64,000 nt of DNA from Mycetocola spongiae (GTDB taxonomy: Bacteria; Actinomycetota; Actinomycetes; Actinomycetales; Microbacteriaceae). The stretch's first letter is position 1. Each line of letters starts with the position of its first letter. This document shows positions 46,786 to 56,400 of this stretch, piece by piece. The notes below the pieces were generated by a model. That model did no database searches and was not told where the DNA came from. It saw nothing but the letters and a program-made list of their open reading frames with translations. Both the position numbers and the translations under genes were made by a program. Location: positions 62,001 to 126,000 of the forward strand of contig NZ_CP080203.1 of assembly GCF_020424085.1 (NCBI RefSeq). The letters are read 5' to 3'.

Positions 46786-47001
46786 ATGTTCAGCACTCGC
46801 GACGAAGCCGTACAGTCCATCATCACCGCCATCGAGGCCACCGGCGAAGCAACCGCCGCCGAATACAACCTCGACGCAATCGCCGAAGACCTCATCACCT
46901 TCCACGATGGAGCCGAGGGCGACACCATCAACCTCAACGCCCAGGGCTTCACCGTGGACGAGGACGCCTTCTGGCAGTCGGTCGAAAACCACGCTCTCTA
47001 A
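46786..47001 (+). CDS. acidic hypothetical prophage protein
   Basis: The 71-residue, strongly acidic protein starts at ATG 46786 behind AGGGGAGA. It is soluble (EYNLDAIAEDLI, EDAFWQSVENHAL). I do not recognise the family, though similar small acidic proteins are common in actinobacteria and their phages. A hairpin follows its stop. Confidence 0.65.
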   Translation: MFSTRDEAVQSIITAIEATGEATAAEYNLDAIAEDLITFHDGAEGDTINLNAQGFTVDEDAFWQSVENHAL

Positions 47002-47008
47002 CACCCTC

Positions 47009-47032
47009 GTGGCCCCGAGAAATCGGGGCCAC
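47009..47032 (+). terminator. hairpin after the acidic ORF
   Basis: GTGGCCCCGA-GAAA-TCGGGGCCAC is a perfect 10-bp stem with a GNRA-type loop, followed by TCCTATT. It may attenuate transcription before the HTH gene. Confidence 0.65.
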
Positions 47033-47048
47033 TCCTATTAGGAGCATC

Positions 47049-47393
47049 ATGACCCCCGCAGAATTTAAAGTCGTCCGCGAATCCCTCGGACTCACCCACA
47101 AATGGGTGGCCCAGCAGATCGGCAATTCAGAACGCACCGTCAAAAACTGGGAAGATCACATCACCCCACCGGCAGACGCCGCCGACTTCCTCGAAAATCT
47201 CGAATCCGAGCAGGCCTCACAGGTGGAGCAATACGTGCGCGCCTGCCAAGACGCCCGCGATCCCGCGTTGAGCACCTACCGGGTAGACGCCGATGTGCCC
47301 GAGTCCTTCCCCTATCCCGCGAGTTGGCATCGCGCAGTCGTCGCACTCGTCGCAAAAGAAATCCCTGGCCTCGAAATCACATACGCTAAGTAG
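47049..47393 (+). CDS. helix-turn-helix protein (YdiL/DUF1870-like)
   Basis: The 114-residue protein starts at ATG 47049 behind TAGGAG. Residues 1-42 (MTPAEFKVVRESLGLTHKWVAQQI and RTVKNWED) form an XRE-like HTH of the kind seen in YdiL/DUF1870 proteins. The rest has VDADVPESFPYPASWHRAVVALVA. It lies directly upstream of the integrase and may control it or help in lysogeny; that is inferred. Confidence 0.7.
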   Translation: MTPAEFKVVRESLGLTHKWVAQQIGNSERTVKNWEDHITPPADAADFLENLESEQASQVEQYVRACQDARDPALSTYRVDADVPESFPYPASWHRAVVALVAKEIPGLEITYAK

Positions 47394-47438
47394 GACCTTT
47401 CCTTACCTGCGAAGCGGGTTCCTGACCGAAGGAACCCT

Positions 47439-48323
47439 ATGCCCGCGCCCGAAATACTCGACTACCTCACGCCCTATGCCCCTCGCACACAGGAAAACTA
47501 TTTCGGCTACCTGGCGCGGTGGGAATCCTGGTGCGCCTCGCGCAGCTGCGATATTCTCACCGCACAAAGAGCCGATATCGAGGCCTGGGTTAGCCACCTC
47601 CGAAACCGAGGCCTCAGCAATAATGCGGTTCGCTCGGCGCTAACGCCGGTGACAGGCTTCTACCGCTGGGCCAGTGAGCAGGAACTTGTGACCCGCGACC
47701 CGGCAAGATTTGTCCGACGCCCGCCGGCGCCCAGGTCGAGCAACCGTGACTGGCTGAGTGCCCCCGACCTCGCAAAACTCCTCCGTCACGTCACCGTCCA
47801 CAGCGGCATCGGGATCAGCGCCGCTATTCACCTATTCGCGCTCAGCGGCACACGCCCCGGGGAAACTATGGCCCTGGACATCTCAGACATAGGCCGATAT
47901 GGAGACCTAACCACCCTCCGCCTGCGGCATCGTAAAGCCGGCGCATCCGACAAAATATCGCTCTCTGCACCTACCGCCAGAGCCGTGCGCCGCGCCGCAG
48001 ACGGCCGGAGCCGAGGCCCCCTGCTAGTCACGGAAACCAACGGATACCGGCTCACAAAGACCATCTTGCGCGCCAGGTTCGCTGAGGCTGTCGCATCCGC
48101 CGGCGTACCCCGAATCACGCCTTACGGGCTGCGCGTTGGGTTCATCACGTTAGCGCTTGATGCTGGTATCCCAGAGCGCGACGTCATGATCTCGGCAGGG
48201 CACTCGAACAGCGCCCAGACGGCTCACTACGATCGGCTACGTGGCAATCTGGACCGTAATGCCACCCACGCGCTCACCGAGTGGATACTTGCTGCTGGAC
48301 GCGGGGCAATCGCTGGAATCTAG
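47439..48323 (+). CDS. prophage tyrosine integrase
   Basis: The 294-residue recombinase has an N-terminal SAM-like domain (about 1-95) and the catalytic domain. R139 (SGTRPGE), a Lys near 166, R232 (PYGLR), H255 (SAGHSNS) and the nucleophile Y264 (AHYDRL) are visible. The usual HxxR His is Tyr229. It lacks the AP2-like arm-binding domain of large phage integrases, so it is XerC-like in size. As the only recombinase in the element it presumably integrates the phage into the APC permease gene. Confidence 0.88.
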   Translation: MPAPEILDYLTPYAPRTQENYFGYLARWESWCASRSCDILTAQRADIEAWVSHLRNRGLSNNAVRSALTPVTGFYRWASEQELVTRDPARFVRRPPAPRSSNRDWLSAPDLAKLLRHVTVHSGIGISAAIHLFALSGTRPGETMALDISDIGRYGDLTTLRLRHRKAGASDKISLSAPTARAVRRAADGRSRGPLLVTETNGYRLTKTILRARFAEAVASAGVPRITPYGLRVGFITLALDAGIPERDVMISAGHSNSAQTAHYDRLRGNLDRNATHALTEWILAAGRGAIAGI

Positions 48324-48377
48324 CTGCTGTCACTGGACGCGCGGTAGCCTGGGGAGAACCTAGCTGAAAGAGGAAAA

Positions 48378-48509
48378 ATGGCAGAGACCAAGTGCTATCT
48401 CCACGACGTGCCCCTAACGCATGACCCACGGGTTGGCCAAAGTAAGCGATTCTCGTGCCCCATTGTTGGGTGCGGTTGGTCTCCATCGGACGCGGCTGTC
48501 TCCGGTTAA
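48378..48509 (+). CDS. 43-residue zinc-finger-like prophage protein
   Basis: ATG 48378 lies behind GAAAGAGG. The small product carries C-x2-H near the start (KCYLHDV) and a later C-x4-C (SCPIVGCGW), a plausible single zinc-binding motif. It lies after the integrase and before the convergent terminator. Function unknown. Confidence 0.55.
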   Translation: MAETKCYLHDVPLTHDPRVGQSKRFSCPIVGCGWSPSDAAVSG

Positions 48510-48516
48510 CGCAAAA

Positions 48517-48548
48517 AATGGGGCGGTTCCCGAAGGAACCGCCCCATT
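48517..48548 (-). terminator. terminator at the end of the phage late operon
   Basis: AATGGGGCGGTTCC and GGAACCGCCCCATT form a perfect 14-bp stem with a CGAA loop. On the minus strand it is followed by a T-run (48513-48518), so it terminates the leftward late operon just beyond the holin-like gene. Confidence 0.9.
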
Positions 48549-48552
48549 CCTG

Positions 48553-48861
48553 TTACTCCACGCCTCGCGGCGCTGACCCAAACGGTGTCCAGCGCCGAAG
48601 CCAGGCATCCACCGCGGGGATAGCCATCACCCGCGAGACCGCCGAAGAACCCGCGGTGATCAGGACCGCGGCGGCCGCCAGCCACAACCTCAAGCCCGGG
48701 GGCATGCTTTCCCCCGCTTCTTCCAGGACTATCCGGATCACCTCTGGCAGGAGCCCGATTAGTCCGATCGCCGCGACGATGCCGGACGCGAGGCCGGTTC
48801 GCCATGCCCGCTGGCCCTTAAACCAAATCTCGTTGGTCACCGGTGCCTGATGCTTTGCCAT
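48553..48861 (-). CDS. holin-like membrane protein
   Basis: The 102-residue protein has two hydrophobic segments (about 22-42 and 60-80) with basic ends. It is the last gene of the late operon, two genes after the endolysin, as is common for actinophage holins. Identity rests on size, topology and place. Confidence 0.7.
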   Translation of the reverse strand: MAKHQAPVTNEIWFKGQRAWRTGLASGIVAAIGLIGLLPEVIRIVLEEAGESMPPGLRLWLAAAAVLITAGSSAVSRVMAIPAVDAWLRRWTPFGSAPRGVE

Positions 48862-49211
48862 TAGTGCCCCTTTCGGAGGTGGTCATCGAGCCGCTGAGTC
48901 AGTGTCTGCGCGCGCTCGTCTGTGGCCTGGTCGGCCTGGTGGAGGATGCGGATATCTCCGCGGAGCCCGCCGATATCCTTCGTGATGGTTTTCATAAGCC
49001 CCATCGACTCGGCGTGCTTTTCGTCCATGTCCTCGCGCAGATTCGAGGTGAGCGACGGATCCGCCTGGTGATCATTTTCGAGCTGCGCCCGCGAGGATCG
49101 CGCGTCTTTCGCCACGCGCCCCACCCGCCGGTTAACGAGGGCGGTGAGGGTGATCGAGGCCAGGAGTCCGACGGTGCTTATTGCTTCCACGAGGACGCTA
49201 TCGCCGGGCAC
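48861..49211 (-). CDS. small membrane protein of the lysis cassette (DUF2746-like)
   Basis: The 116-residue product has one N-terminal membrane helix (about 9-28) and a long charged helical tail with coiled-coil character. Similar proteins follow endolysins in actinophages and may be a second holin/spanin-like component. Its stop and the next ATG share 1 nt, and its start overlaps the endolysin stop. Confidence 0.65.
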   Translation of the reverse strand: MPGDSVLVEAISTVGLLASITLTALVNRRVGRVAKDARSSRAQLENDHQADPSLTSNLREDMDEKHAESMGLMKTITKDIGGLRGDIRILHQADQATDERAQTLTQRLDDHLRKGH

Positions 49212-50005
49212 TAGCCCGCGATCCGCGCCGCGAGGTCATCATTCACCGCGCGCGCCACGGCATCAACATCGACCTCCACGGTTACGCCGGTCGCGCGAAT
49301 GCCTGTGAGGACCTGCTCCACGATCGCGCCGGTGTCAACCGGGGCTTTTTCCCCGGTCGCGGCGCCACGCCCGGCAAGAGCCATCGACACCCAGAGGTCA
49401 AATTGGCGATCATTGCCACTCAGATGCTTGGTGATGATCGGCTCGGACTGCACCACTTCTTCGTCCGTGGTGAGGTGGCGGTAATAGCCAGGGCCGATGA
49501 GGGCGATGCCACGACCGGGCGACTGAATGCGGATCATGTCTGTGTCTCCAATATTTTCGGGGGTGAGAGGGATAGGCGCGGGCGCGGGATCGCCGGTGCC
49601 GGTGAGAATGTCGTGGCCGAGGAAGTAGTCCGACCAGCCGAGGTATCGGCGGCCGCCCCAGGAGCGCTCGATCTCGCCGATGCTTGAGCGCCCGGTTTGG
49701 CCAAGCCCGGGCTTATCGGTGGAGGCTATGAGCTCTCCATCGCCGAGCGCGATTGCGATATGCCCCGGCGCCTGCGGGTTTTTGATGTTGATGAAATAGA
49801 CCACCGCACCCAGCGGAGGGCGACGGTCGCTGTGCCGGCGCTCGATCGGGGTGTTTTCCCACCCGTGGCGCGCGAGAGTGTACGGCGATCGCCCGTCCGA
49901 TTTTGGTGCCCCAAAAGCGTTCCAGACCGCGTTGAGGCACATTGCAGTCTGCCAGCGTTTATATCCGAGTAGGCGCTCGGCCGCGGTTTTGCCGGAAAGG
50001 ATCAC
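49211..50005 (-). CDS. endolysin, CHAP-like amidase/peptidase
   Basis: The 264-residue protein starts with GTG behind AAGGAGGAG. The N-terminal part has the Cys-His pattern of the CHAP/NlpC-P60 fold: MCLNAVWNAFG (Cys near 22) and APGHIAIALGDGELIAS. The middle and C-terminal part (from about 150) is unlike known cell-wall-binding repeats and ends in a helical tail. In the lysis cassette it should cut peptidoglycan cross-links of the host. No signal peptide, so holin-dependent. Confidence 0.8.
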   Translation of the reverse strand: MILSGKTAAERLLGYKRWQTAMCLNAVWNAFGAPKSDGRSPYTLARHGWENTPIERRHSDRRPPLGAVVYFINIKNPQAPGHIAIALGDGELIASTDKPGLGQTGRSSIGEIERSWGGRRYLGWSDYFLGHDILTGTGDPAPAPIPLTPENIGDTDMIRIQSPGRGIALIGPGYYRHLTTDEEVVQSEPIITKHLSGNDRQFDLWVSMALAGRGAATGEKAPVDTGAIVEQVLTGIRATGVTVEVDVDAVARAVNDDLAARIAG

Positions 50006-50026
50006 GGCTCCTCCTTAAATAGAAAA

Positions 50027-50044
50027 CGCCCCATAAACGGGGCG
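50027..50044 (-). terminator. hairpin between tail-tip genes and lysis cassette
   Basis: On the minus strand CGCCCC-GTTTAT-GGGGCG is followed by TTTTC. It lies between the stop of the 50061 gene and the endolysin ribosome-binding site, so it may limit lysis gene expression. Confidence 0.8.
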
Positions 50045-50060
50045 GTGGGCGGCTCCTGGG

Positions 50061-50558
50061 CTATGCAAAAAAAGTGATGTAAAAGCTCACCGGCTGGCCC
50101 GCAAACCAGGTATTGGGCTGGTCTGCTCGGCGAAATCGTACCTGAGCGGCAGAGTCAGTGAGCTCCCAAATGACTGCGCTGGCAAGCAGTGTGACGGTCT
50201 CGCTCGACCCATGAGCGATGGTGACCTGAGCGCCCGAGGGAAGCTTGCCCAGACTGTGCGTGGTCACCACGACGCCCTGAGCATTTGTCGCGCTTGAATA
50301 CCGCTTGGTCTCGCTCGGTCTCACAGCCTTCCACGCACCATCCCGAAAAATGTATTCCTGCCACTCAGAGGTATCAAAAAACAGCATCCCCGGCCGGCGG
50401 AATTTCACTGCTTGCCGCTCCGCAGTAGTACCGATACGGCGCGTACCGACCTCCGCCGCGAAAGCGGCCACAAGTGTTTCATCGGCGCCCATGTCGGGCG
50501 GGCCCCCTGCCAGGAATTCCGGAGCCCCGGTGACGGGATTATAGCGATCTACGGCCAT
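50061..50558 (-). CDS. phage tail-tip-associated hypothetical protein
   Basis: 165 residues from ATG 50558 (start MAVDRYNPVTGAPEFLAGGPP). This type of sequence, beginning with a Tyr-Asn-Pro/Gly-Ala-Pro pattern, is common in the last tail gene of actinophages. The C-terminal half looks beta-rich. An upstream frame to 50789 lacks a good start. Function unknown. Confidence 0.7.
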   Translation of the reverse strand: MAVDRYNPVTGAPEFLAGGPPDMGADETLVAAFAAEVGTRRIGTTAERQAVKFRRPGMLFFDTSEWQEYIFRDGAWKAVRPSETKRYSSATNAQGVVVTTHSLGKLPSGAQVTIAHGSSETVTLLASAVIWELTDSAAQVRFRRADQPNTWFAGQPVSFYITFFA

Positions 50559-50589
50559 AGTTGTTGTCCAATCTCTCGCGTTAGCGAGG

Positions 50590-51459
50590 TTAGCGGGAGC
50601 CAGAAAAACGCATGGCCCCGGAGAGTGCGTCGGACGGCACTCCACGAAATTTGTTGAAGCCAGTGCTGGATCGCACGACGATGCCGCGGCTGGCGCCCGA
50701 TTGCAGTGCCTCGGCAAAGCCTGGCGGCAACGGCACCCACCCGGTAAGAGCAGGGAGGGCGGTGAGCGCCGAGACGGCTGGTGCGCCACCTGGTCGGCTC
50801 GGGTGAGGATGCAGCCCGAGAGAGATGGCCCCTTGTGGGCTGTTGTTCGGGAGATACACCTCGGCGGAAGTGAGCCGGGCGCCGGCCAATGCGTTTATGA
50901 GCCGGTCGCCATAAAACCACGCCCCGATGTTGCTGGTGGATGCCCACGGATCATTGGAATTCCATGCGGCCCCGGAGAGCCACCAGTTTCCCGAGGCTTC
51001 GGATTGGACCAGGAGCCCGCTAAACCCGGTAACCGGCGGCGGAGCTACTGGGGGAGGGTCCACCACCTGCTCTGCTGTGATCTGGCCCTGGATTATCCCG
51101 GAGGTCCAATTGATCTCCACTACATGCCCGGTCACCGCGGTGTACCCCGATCGGAGACCGAGAAAATAGTCCTTCCCGTCTACCGTGACCCACGCTTTAG
51201 GGGATCCTACAGATTTGATTTTGCCGATGGGGTTGAGTTGCACGGCCGGCCCGGCAAGGATCAGCTTGCCCTTCACCCGCTGGATCTGCACGATCATCCC
51301 TACGACCGGCGGGTAGAAACCCACGCTTCGTACCGGCACGGTGGATGCGCCGATGTTCACAAGCGCATAGCTGCCCTGCATCCGCACATACTCGGCTACG
51401 AAGCTATCAACCTCAGGGATCGCCGCTGTGATCTGCGCGAGCTTGCGGTCGAGCCTCAC
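50590..51459 (-). CDS. phage minor tail protein
   Basis: 289 residues. The N-terminal half (VDSFVAEYVRMQGSYALVNIGASTVPV and YPPVVGMIVQIQRVKGKLILAGP) looks like a beta-barrel hub or baseplate wedge; a Pro-rich hinge (VVDPPPVAPPPV) leads to a C-terminal jelly-roll-like domain (SASGNWWLSGAAW). This suggests a tip or receptor-binding protein. Its start overlaps the preceding gene by 4 nt. Confidence 0.7.
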   Translation of the reverse strand: MRLDRKLAQITAAIPEVDSFVAEYVRMQGSYALVNIGASTVPVRSVGFYPPVVGMIVQIQRVKGKLILAGPAVQLNPIGKIKSVGSPKAWVTVDGKDYFLGLRSGYTAVTGHVVEINWTSGIIQGQITAEQVVDPPPVAPPPVTGFSGLLVQSEASGNWWLSGAAWNSNDPWASTSNIGAWFYGDRLINALAGARLTSAEVYLPNNSPQGAISLGLHPHPSRPGGAPAVSALTALPALTGWVPLPPGFAEALQSGASRGIVVRSSTGFNKFRGVPSDALSGAMRFSGSR

Positions 51460-52562
51460 GAGACACCCCTCCCCACCTCGAGCACAAGGTTCATGAGGGG
51501 CGAATCGGAGAGCGAAATATCGGTGATCCGCCCCACGATTGCGCGATCGGGGCCGGTGACCCTCACGAAATCATTGATCTCTACAAGCGGGTTGACGATG
51601 CACTGCACCGACACCTTATAGGTAAGCGCGCCGATCGTTTGCTCAAGCACCGCCTGAGTGGCCTTGTCCGCGGACCCCTGATCCTTCACCATGTCCGAGG
51701 TGTGATATTTCACGTATTCGGGGAAAAGCCCGCCCACTGCGAGATCTCCGACGGTGTGCTGCGCGATCGAGATGATCGGCTGGCGGTCCTCGGTCTCGTA
51801 GAGTCCCACCACCGAGGTGTACACGCTCTCGGTATCGATATCATCTTCGAGGTCCGTGATCGTGCCATTCGGGCCAGTGTGGAGGGCGGCGACTGGCTCA
51901 CTTATCGCACTGGGAGCCACTGTGAGCTCCCCCGCGGGAGTTACTACCACCCGTCCGCCCAGTAGATCGCCGAGCTTCTGTACAGCCGCAAGGCGTCCGC
52001 CTGCGACTGCGTCCCACACGGTGGCTGCGGGAATCGGTTTGTCCGCCACATTCTTTGCCACCGGGAATCCGCTGATGCGCAGCAGTTCATCCCAGCAGCG
52101 CCGCCCGGCAGGCTCGGGGAAATGGAAACCTCGGCGGCGAAGATCAATCTCTAGGCCCTGCCAGACGATGGGCACCACAGAGGTGATGACCCGGGAGACG
52201 CCTCCGACAGTCTCCATCACATCGTAGGCCTTTGGAGTGGAGGTGATGCGAGCCCACCCCATCGGGATCCGATGCACTACGGCACCCACTGATACCTCGA
52301 AAGATAGGAGTAATCGGGCCCGAAAAGGGGAGAGCGTCCCCTTCGTCCCCACGGGTCGAAGGGATTCTCCCTCGACCGACTGATAGACCACGGTGGCCGA
52401 CCCGGACGATTTGATTTCGGCCCCCAGCGACCATTTATAGGTCCACTGAGTAAGCTGTACATCTCTCATCACCGGGTCGGTGCCGTGGAAGACATCTGCC
52501 AAAAGGCGGTAGTTGAAGGAGCTTTTCAGAGCCTCTATAAGCTCAGGTTCGTGTGCTCGCAT
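51456..52562 (-). CDS. phage tail-tip (Tal-like) protein
   Basis: The 368-residue protein follows the distal-tail gene by 1 nt. The pattern TWKYKWSLGAEIKSSGSATVVYQ-like YKWSLGAEIKSSGSATVVYQ and PAGRRCWDELLRISGFPVAKNVADKPIP resembles the DUF5047-type tail-tip proteins of actinophages. It probably forms the tail hub. Identity rests mainly on position. Confidence 0.7.
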   Translation of the reverse strand: MRAHEPELIEALKSSFNYRLLADVFHGTDPVMRDVQLTQWTYKWSLGAEIKSSGSATVVYQSVEGESLRPVGTKGTLSPFRARLLLSFEVSVGAVVHRIPMGWARITSTPKAYDVMETVGGVSRVITSVVPIVWQGLEIDLRRRGFHFPEPAGRRCWDELLRISGFPVAKNVADKPIPAATVWDAVAGGRLAAVQKLGDLLGGRVVVTPAGELTVAPSAISEPVAALHTGPNGTITDLEDDIDTESVYTSVVGLYETEDRQPIISIAQHTVGDLAVGGLFPEYVKYHTSDMVKDQGSADKATQAVLEQTIGALTYKVSVQCIVNPLVEINDFVRVTGPDRAIVGRITDISLSDSPLMNLVLEVGRGVS

Positions 52563-52563
52563 G

Positions 52564-53403
52564 TCACCTCACAAGGTCGTATCGGCGGTTCACGGATAGG
52601 CGGGAAGCGTTGTCCGCGTTGAGCGCAGCGCGGGTGCCGTAATAGGCGTTGAGGTGCGCTCGGGTGAGGAGGGAAATAAACAGGCCAGGCAGGGGCGGGG
52701 CAACCTCATCCCCGACCATGGTTTGGTACATCATGCCCCCACCGATTGACGCACTGACATCTTCTTCGACGATGTCGAGTACACCGGCGTAGAAGGGCTG
52801 CGGGAGGCGCGTGAATTCGTGTGCCCCGAGGCGGAAGCACAGGACGGCGGGCGCCGAATTCTGCTCGCTTCCGAGCATCGCTTGGATGCGGTCGGCGGCA
52901 TCTACGGTGTCGGTGATCACGCTGAGGTCCACGCCCGTCACTCCCTGGCGGCCTGCGCCAATGAGAACTCCGGCCTCCCGCCCGGGTATACGCACGACAG
53001 TGCCGCGCGAGGGCCGCGAGATCGTGCGCGCAGACTTCGCGCGAAGCTGCACTCGGGTGGCCCCCGCAGGCATGAGCACGTTGTGCACCCACGTATCAGC
53101 TGAGTCCACCTGAGTGGTGGTGGTCGCGGTGAAGCCCAGCGAGATACCGAGCAAGCTAAAAAGCTCCGCCCGGTATTGCACCGGCACGCCAAAAGGCACT
53201 TCGAGGTCGGGGCGAGCGAGCGAGTCAACTACGGCGGCCCGTATCGCGCCGCGCACCTCCTGAGTGACGCCGTGAGCCGTGCGCCAGATTGTCAAGGCGG
53301 CGACCTCGCGTGGAACACCTCGAATCACGACTTCTGCTTGCGGGCTGGGTAGGCGGTCGAGGAATGCTTCTGCTGTGATCGATGTGTCCACTATTCGCTC
53401 CAT
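52564..53403 (-). CDS. phage distal tail (Dit-like) protein
   Basis: 279 residues located directly after the tape-measure gene, with which it overlaps by 13 nt. It contains repeated beta-strand-like segments with short loops and LRAKSARTISRPSRGTVVRI. By synteny it is the Dit or first tail-tip protein. Sequence recognition is weak. Confidence 0.65.
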   Translation of the reverse strand: MERIVDTSITAEAFLDRLPSPQAEVVIRGVPREVAALTIWRTAHGVTQEVRGAIRAAVVDSLARPDLEVPFGVPVQYRAELFSLLGISLGFTATTTTQVDSADTWVHNVLMPAGATRVQLRAKSARTISRPSRGTVVRIPGREAGVLIGAGRQGVTGVDLSVITDTVDAADRIQAMLGSEQNSAPAVLCFRLGAHEFTRLPQPFYAGVLDIVEEDVSASIGGGMMYQTMVGDEVAPPLPGLFISLLTRAHLNAYYGTRAALNADNASRLSVNRRYDLVR

Positions 53404-56400
53404 CCCAGGCCCGCAGAGTGGGCCGTATTTTGGTCGTGTGAGTCGATGCGAGCATCGATGATTCCGTCAATTTCTTGTCCGCCGATGATGAGTTTCACCC
53501 TCATGCCGTCGAGGGATACCTGCACAGCGCCCTGGCCTGCAGCACCGGCCAGGGTCCCCTTGGGGTAAGCCTCCATTCCGAGGCGGGAGGCTGCATCGAC
53601 CGTGATCTTGCGGTTCCTGGCCTCCTCCCCGTGTTTCCCGGAGATGAACGCTTCCCAATTGGTTTCAGGCTCCGCAAATTTCAGCAGCGGAGGGCCACCG
53701 CGATACATGCCGGTGGAAATCGTCCCGCCATTCGCGAAAGCCTGCACCGAGGTCCCGCCGGTCCCGTGATTGAAAATGTTGCCGATCGCGGAGCCTGTGG
53801 GCTTGAGAACACCGATACCCACGGCCGCGCCCTTGAGCCGCTCGATTGAGGCGAAACTCGCCTCAAGCCCAGACGTGCTGACATGCACGGTCGCACGGTA
53901 GCTGGCATTTGCGACGCGGTTGATATCCGTTGTGGCCTCGCCCAGGCCCGTGGCCTTCGCCTTGATATCGGCGTTGCGGTTGGCCTTGGCCACGCCGTCG
54001 AGCTGCACACCGGTCTCGCCCAGCCCTGTGGCCTGGGCCCGAATGTCGGCGTTGCGCGCGCGGTCTGCGATGTCGCCCAGGAGACGATCGGCTTCCGGCC
54101 CGCCCTTCACGACGGACTGGATTGCAGCCTCACGCTTCTTGGCGGTAACCTCGTCGATCTTGCCCTCGGTTTGGGCCAGGTTTGGCGTGACCAGTCTGAT
54201 CTCTCCGGGCCGGTCCGCGAGCGTTTCCACCTCGAATCCGATGCCCTTGAGCGCGTCAATAACACCGGGCGCGGTGGGCGCCTTGATCGTCACATCGCCG
54301 CTGGGGTTGGAGGTGGCGAGCATCGCGACCGCCTGCAGCTGCGACTGCACTTCTTCCGCGGTGCCGTTGTCTTTGATCTCGATGATGTGATCGGCGGGGA
54401 GCTTCCGCATCTCATTGGCCAGCCCGATCGCGGCCTGGGTTGTTTCATCGATGCTGCCGCTGTCGGTAACCAGGGTGGAGACTGTGCCCGGCATCGAGAA
54501 ATATTTCCCGATCAGAGCATCAGCCTGGTCCACGGTGAGGCCCATATCGAGCATGGTCTGCCTGATTGTGCCGATGTACTGCTCGCCGGCCTCGCGCGCG
54601 GCCCGGGTAGCCCCTTCCAGGTCACCTGTCGCCGCCGCGGCATCATATGCCCGCGCGCTGGCCGCGAGCATGTCGCCATTGAGCGAGGTCAAAGACTTAC
54701 CGAAGCTCACGCCCGCGCTGTTAGTGAGGTCAATTGCGCCGGCCCCGTCGAGGAAGCTGCTATACAGCTTGATGCCGGCCTGATCGGTGGCCGCGAGCGA
54801 GTCGCGCAGCGTGTTGTTTTTCTGCGCGAAATCGAGCTCAGCCGCGGCCGCGCTCTTGGTCCCCCCTTCGAGCTCATCCAAAGCCTGCTTGAGCGCGGAA
54901 ACCCGCGTCTCCATGTCCTTGGTGGTGTCACGGGCCACCGAAAGGGCATCGTTGAAAGCCTGGTTTGAGCGCGCCGATTCTGTCATCGCCGCGGCGAGAT
55001 CCCGCTGCGCCTGCCGGTATGCCGCATTTTCAGCCTGAGCTTCGCGGAATGCGTTGCTCTGCGCTTCCACAAAGCCGACGAGCTGCTGCTGTGCGTCGAG
55101 GGACCCGCCGACTGCCTCGGTGACTTTATCGAGGCTTAGACGGTACCCGAAGCCACGAGCATCCGCGTCCTCGAAAGCCTTCCCCACGGTTCCTTGGGCC
55201 TCGGAGAAGCCCAAGGTGTGGTCGATGATGTCGTTATAGGTGAGTCCGAGCTGTTTGGCGACACGCTCGGCATCCTCGGTCTTGCCGGCAGCCTCCATCG
55301 CGGCCTTCGCCTGGTCGCGCATGGTGTTCTTGAAGATTTGAGCGCCGCCGGAGGCTCCGGTGATCGCGTCGGTGAGCATCTCGTGCGCGACGCTTGCGCT
55401 CTTGGCCGCCTCGCCGATGCCGTCCTCCGCAATGGAAGCCGCGATCACGTCGCGGGTCGCCGCCGTAGCCGCGCCGCCGGTCTCGGTGAGGGTCTGGCGA
55501 AGATCCGCCGTGCGCTTATTGTGCACGGCCACCTTCTCCGCAGCGTCGGCGTTGGCGGCCGCGAAGATCGCGACCGCGCCAGCGGCTACCGTGAGGGCAA
55601 TACCGATCGGGTTAGACAGGAATGCGGCCTTGAGAGCACCGCCCATCGCCGTCACGCCCCCAGCGCCTGCGTGGGCTGCAGCGCCGAGAACGCTCACCGA
55701 TCCGCCCATTGCCTCAGCCGTAGCCTTTGACGCCTGGAAATGCTCAGTGACAGCGCTCACGACACCGGATAGAGCCTTGCCTGGGCCTTCCAGCGCGCTC
55801 ATCGCCGATCGCATCCCAAGGAACGCGATCCCGGCCGCGAGCACGGGGGTGGGGATTGCCGCGATAGCGTTCGCCCCGACCTCCGCGACTCGAGCTACAG
55901 CGGTGAGCCCGCCGGCGACCACCGGCAGCACTGCGGTCAGCGAGGTCGAAAAGGTGTTGCCGAGCTGTACCGCGACGGGGATCAGCGGCGACAGTGAGGT
56001 GAGGATTTCCCCGCCCGCGGAGCGCAGTTGCGGGGAGGTGGCGGCCAGCGCGAGAAGCGCGCCCGCCACCGGGTTGATCGCAGGCAGGAATCGTCCCAGG
56101 ACGGGGATACCCTGCATTCCCATCGCCACCACGGCCCCGCCCACGGCGGCTATCGCCGGAGCGTGTGCGCCGAGCGAGTTGAGCTCCGAATCGACTCGAG
56201 TGACCGAGAACCCATTCACCGCGATTTTCGCGCGAGTGAAGGCGCCATCAACCGCCTGGATCGCGGGCACGGCGCGGCCCATAAGCATAGATACCATCGG
56301 CCCGGCGGCCTTCTCCACACCACGCAAAACATCCGCATAGTCATTGGCCCATTTGACGGCGAGACCGCCGCCGTTCTTGGACACGAAAGGCTCGGCCAGG

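Noticed and set aside
46786-47393. Toxin-antitoxin pair in the prophage left arm
   Set aside because: The acidic ORF and the HTH ORF are separated by a hairpin, and neither resembles a known toxin.
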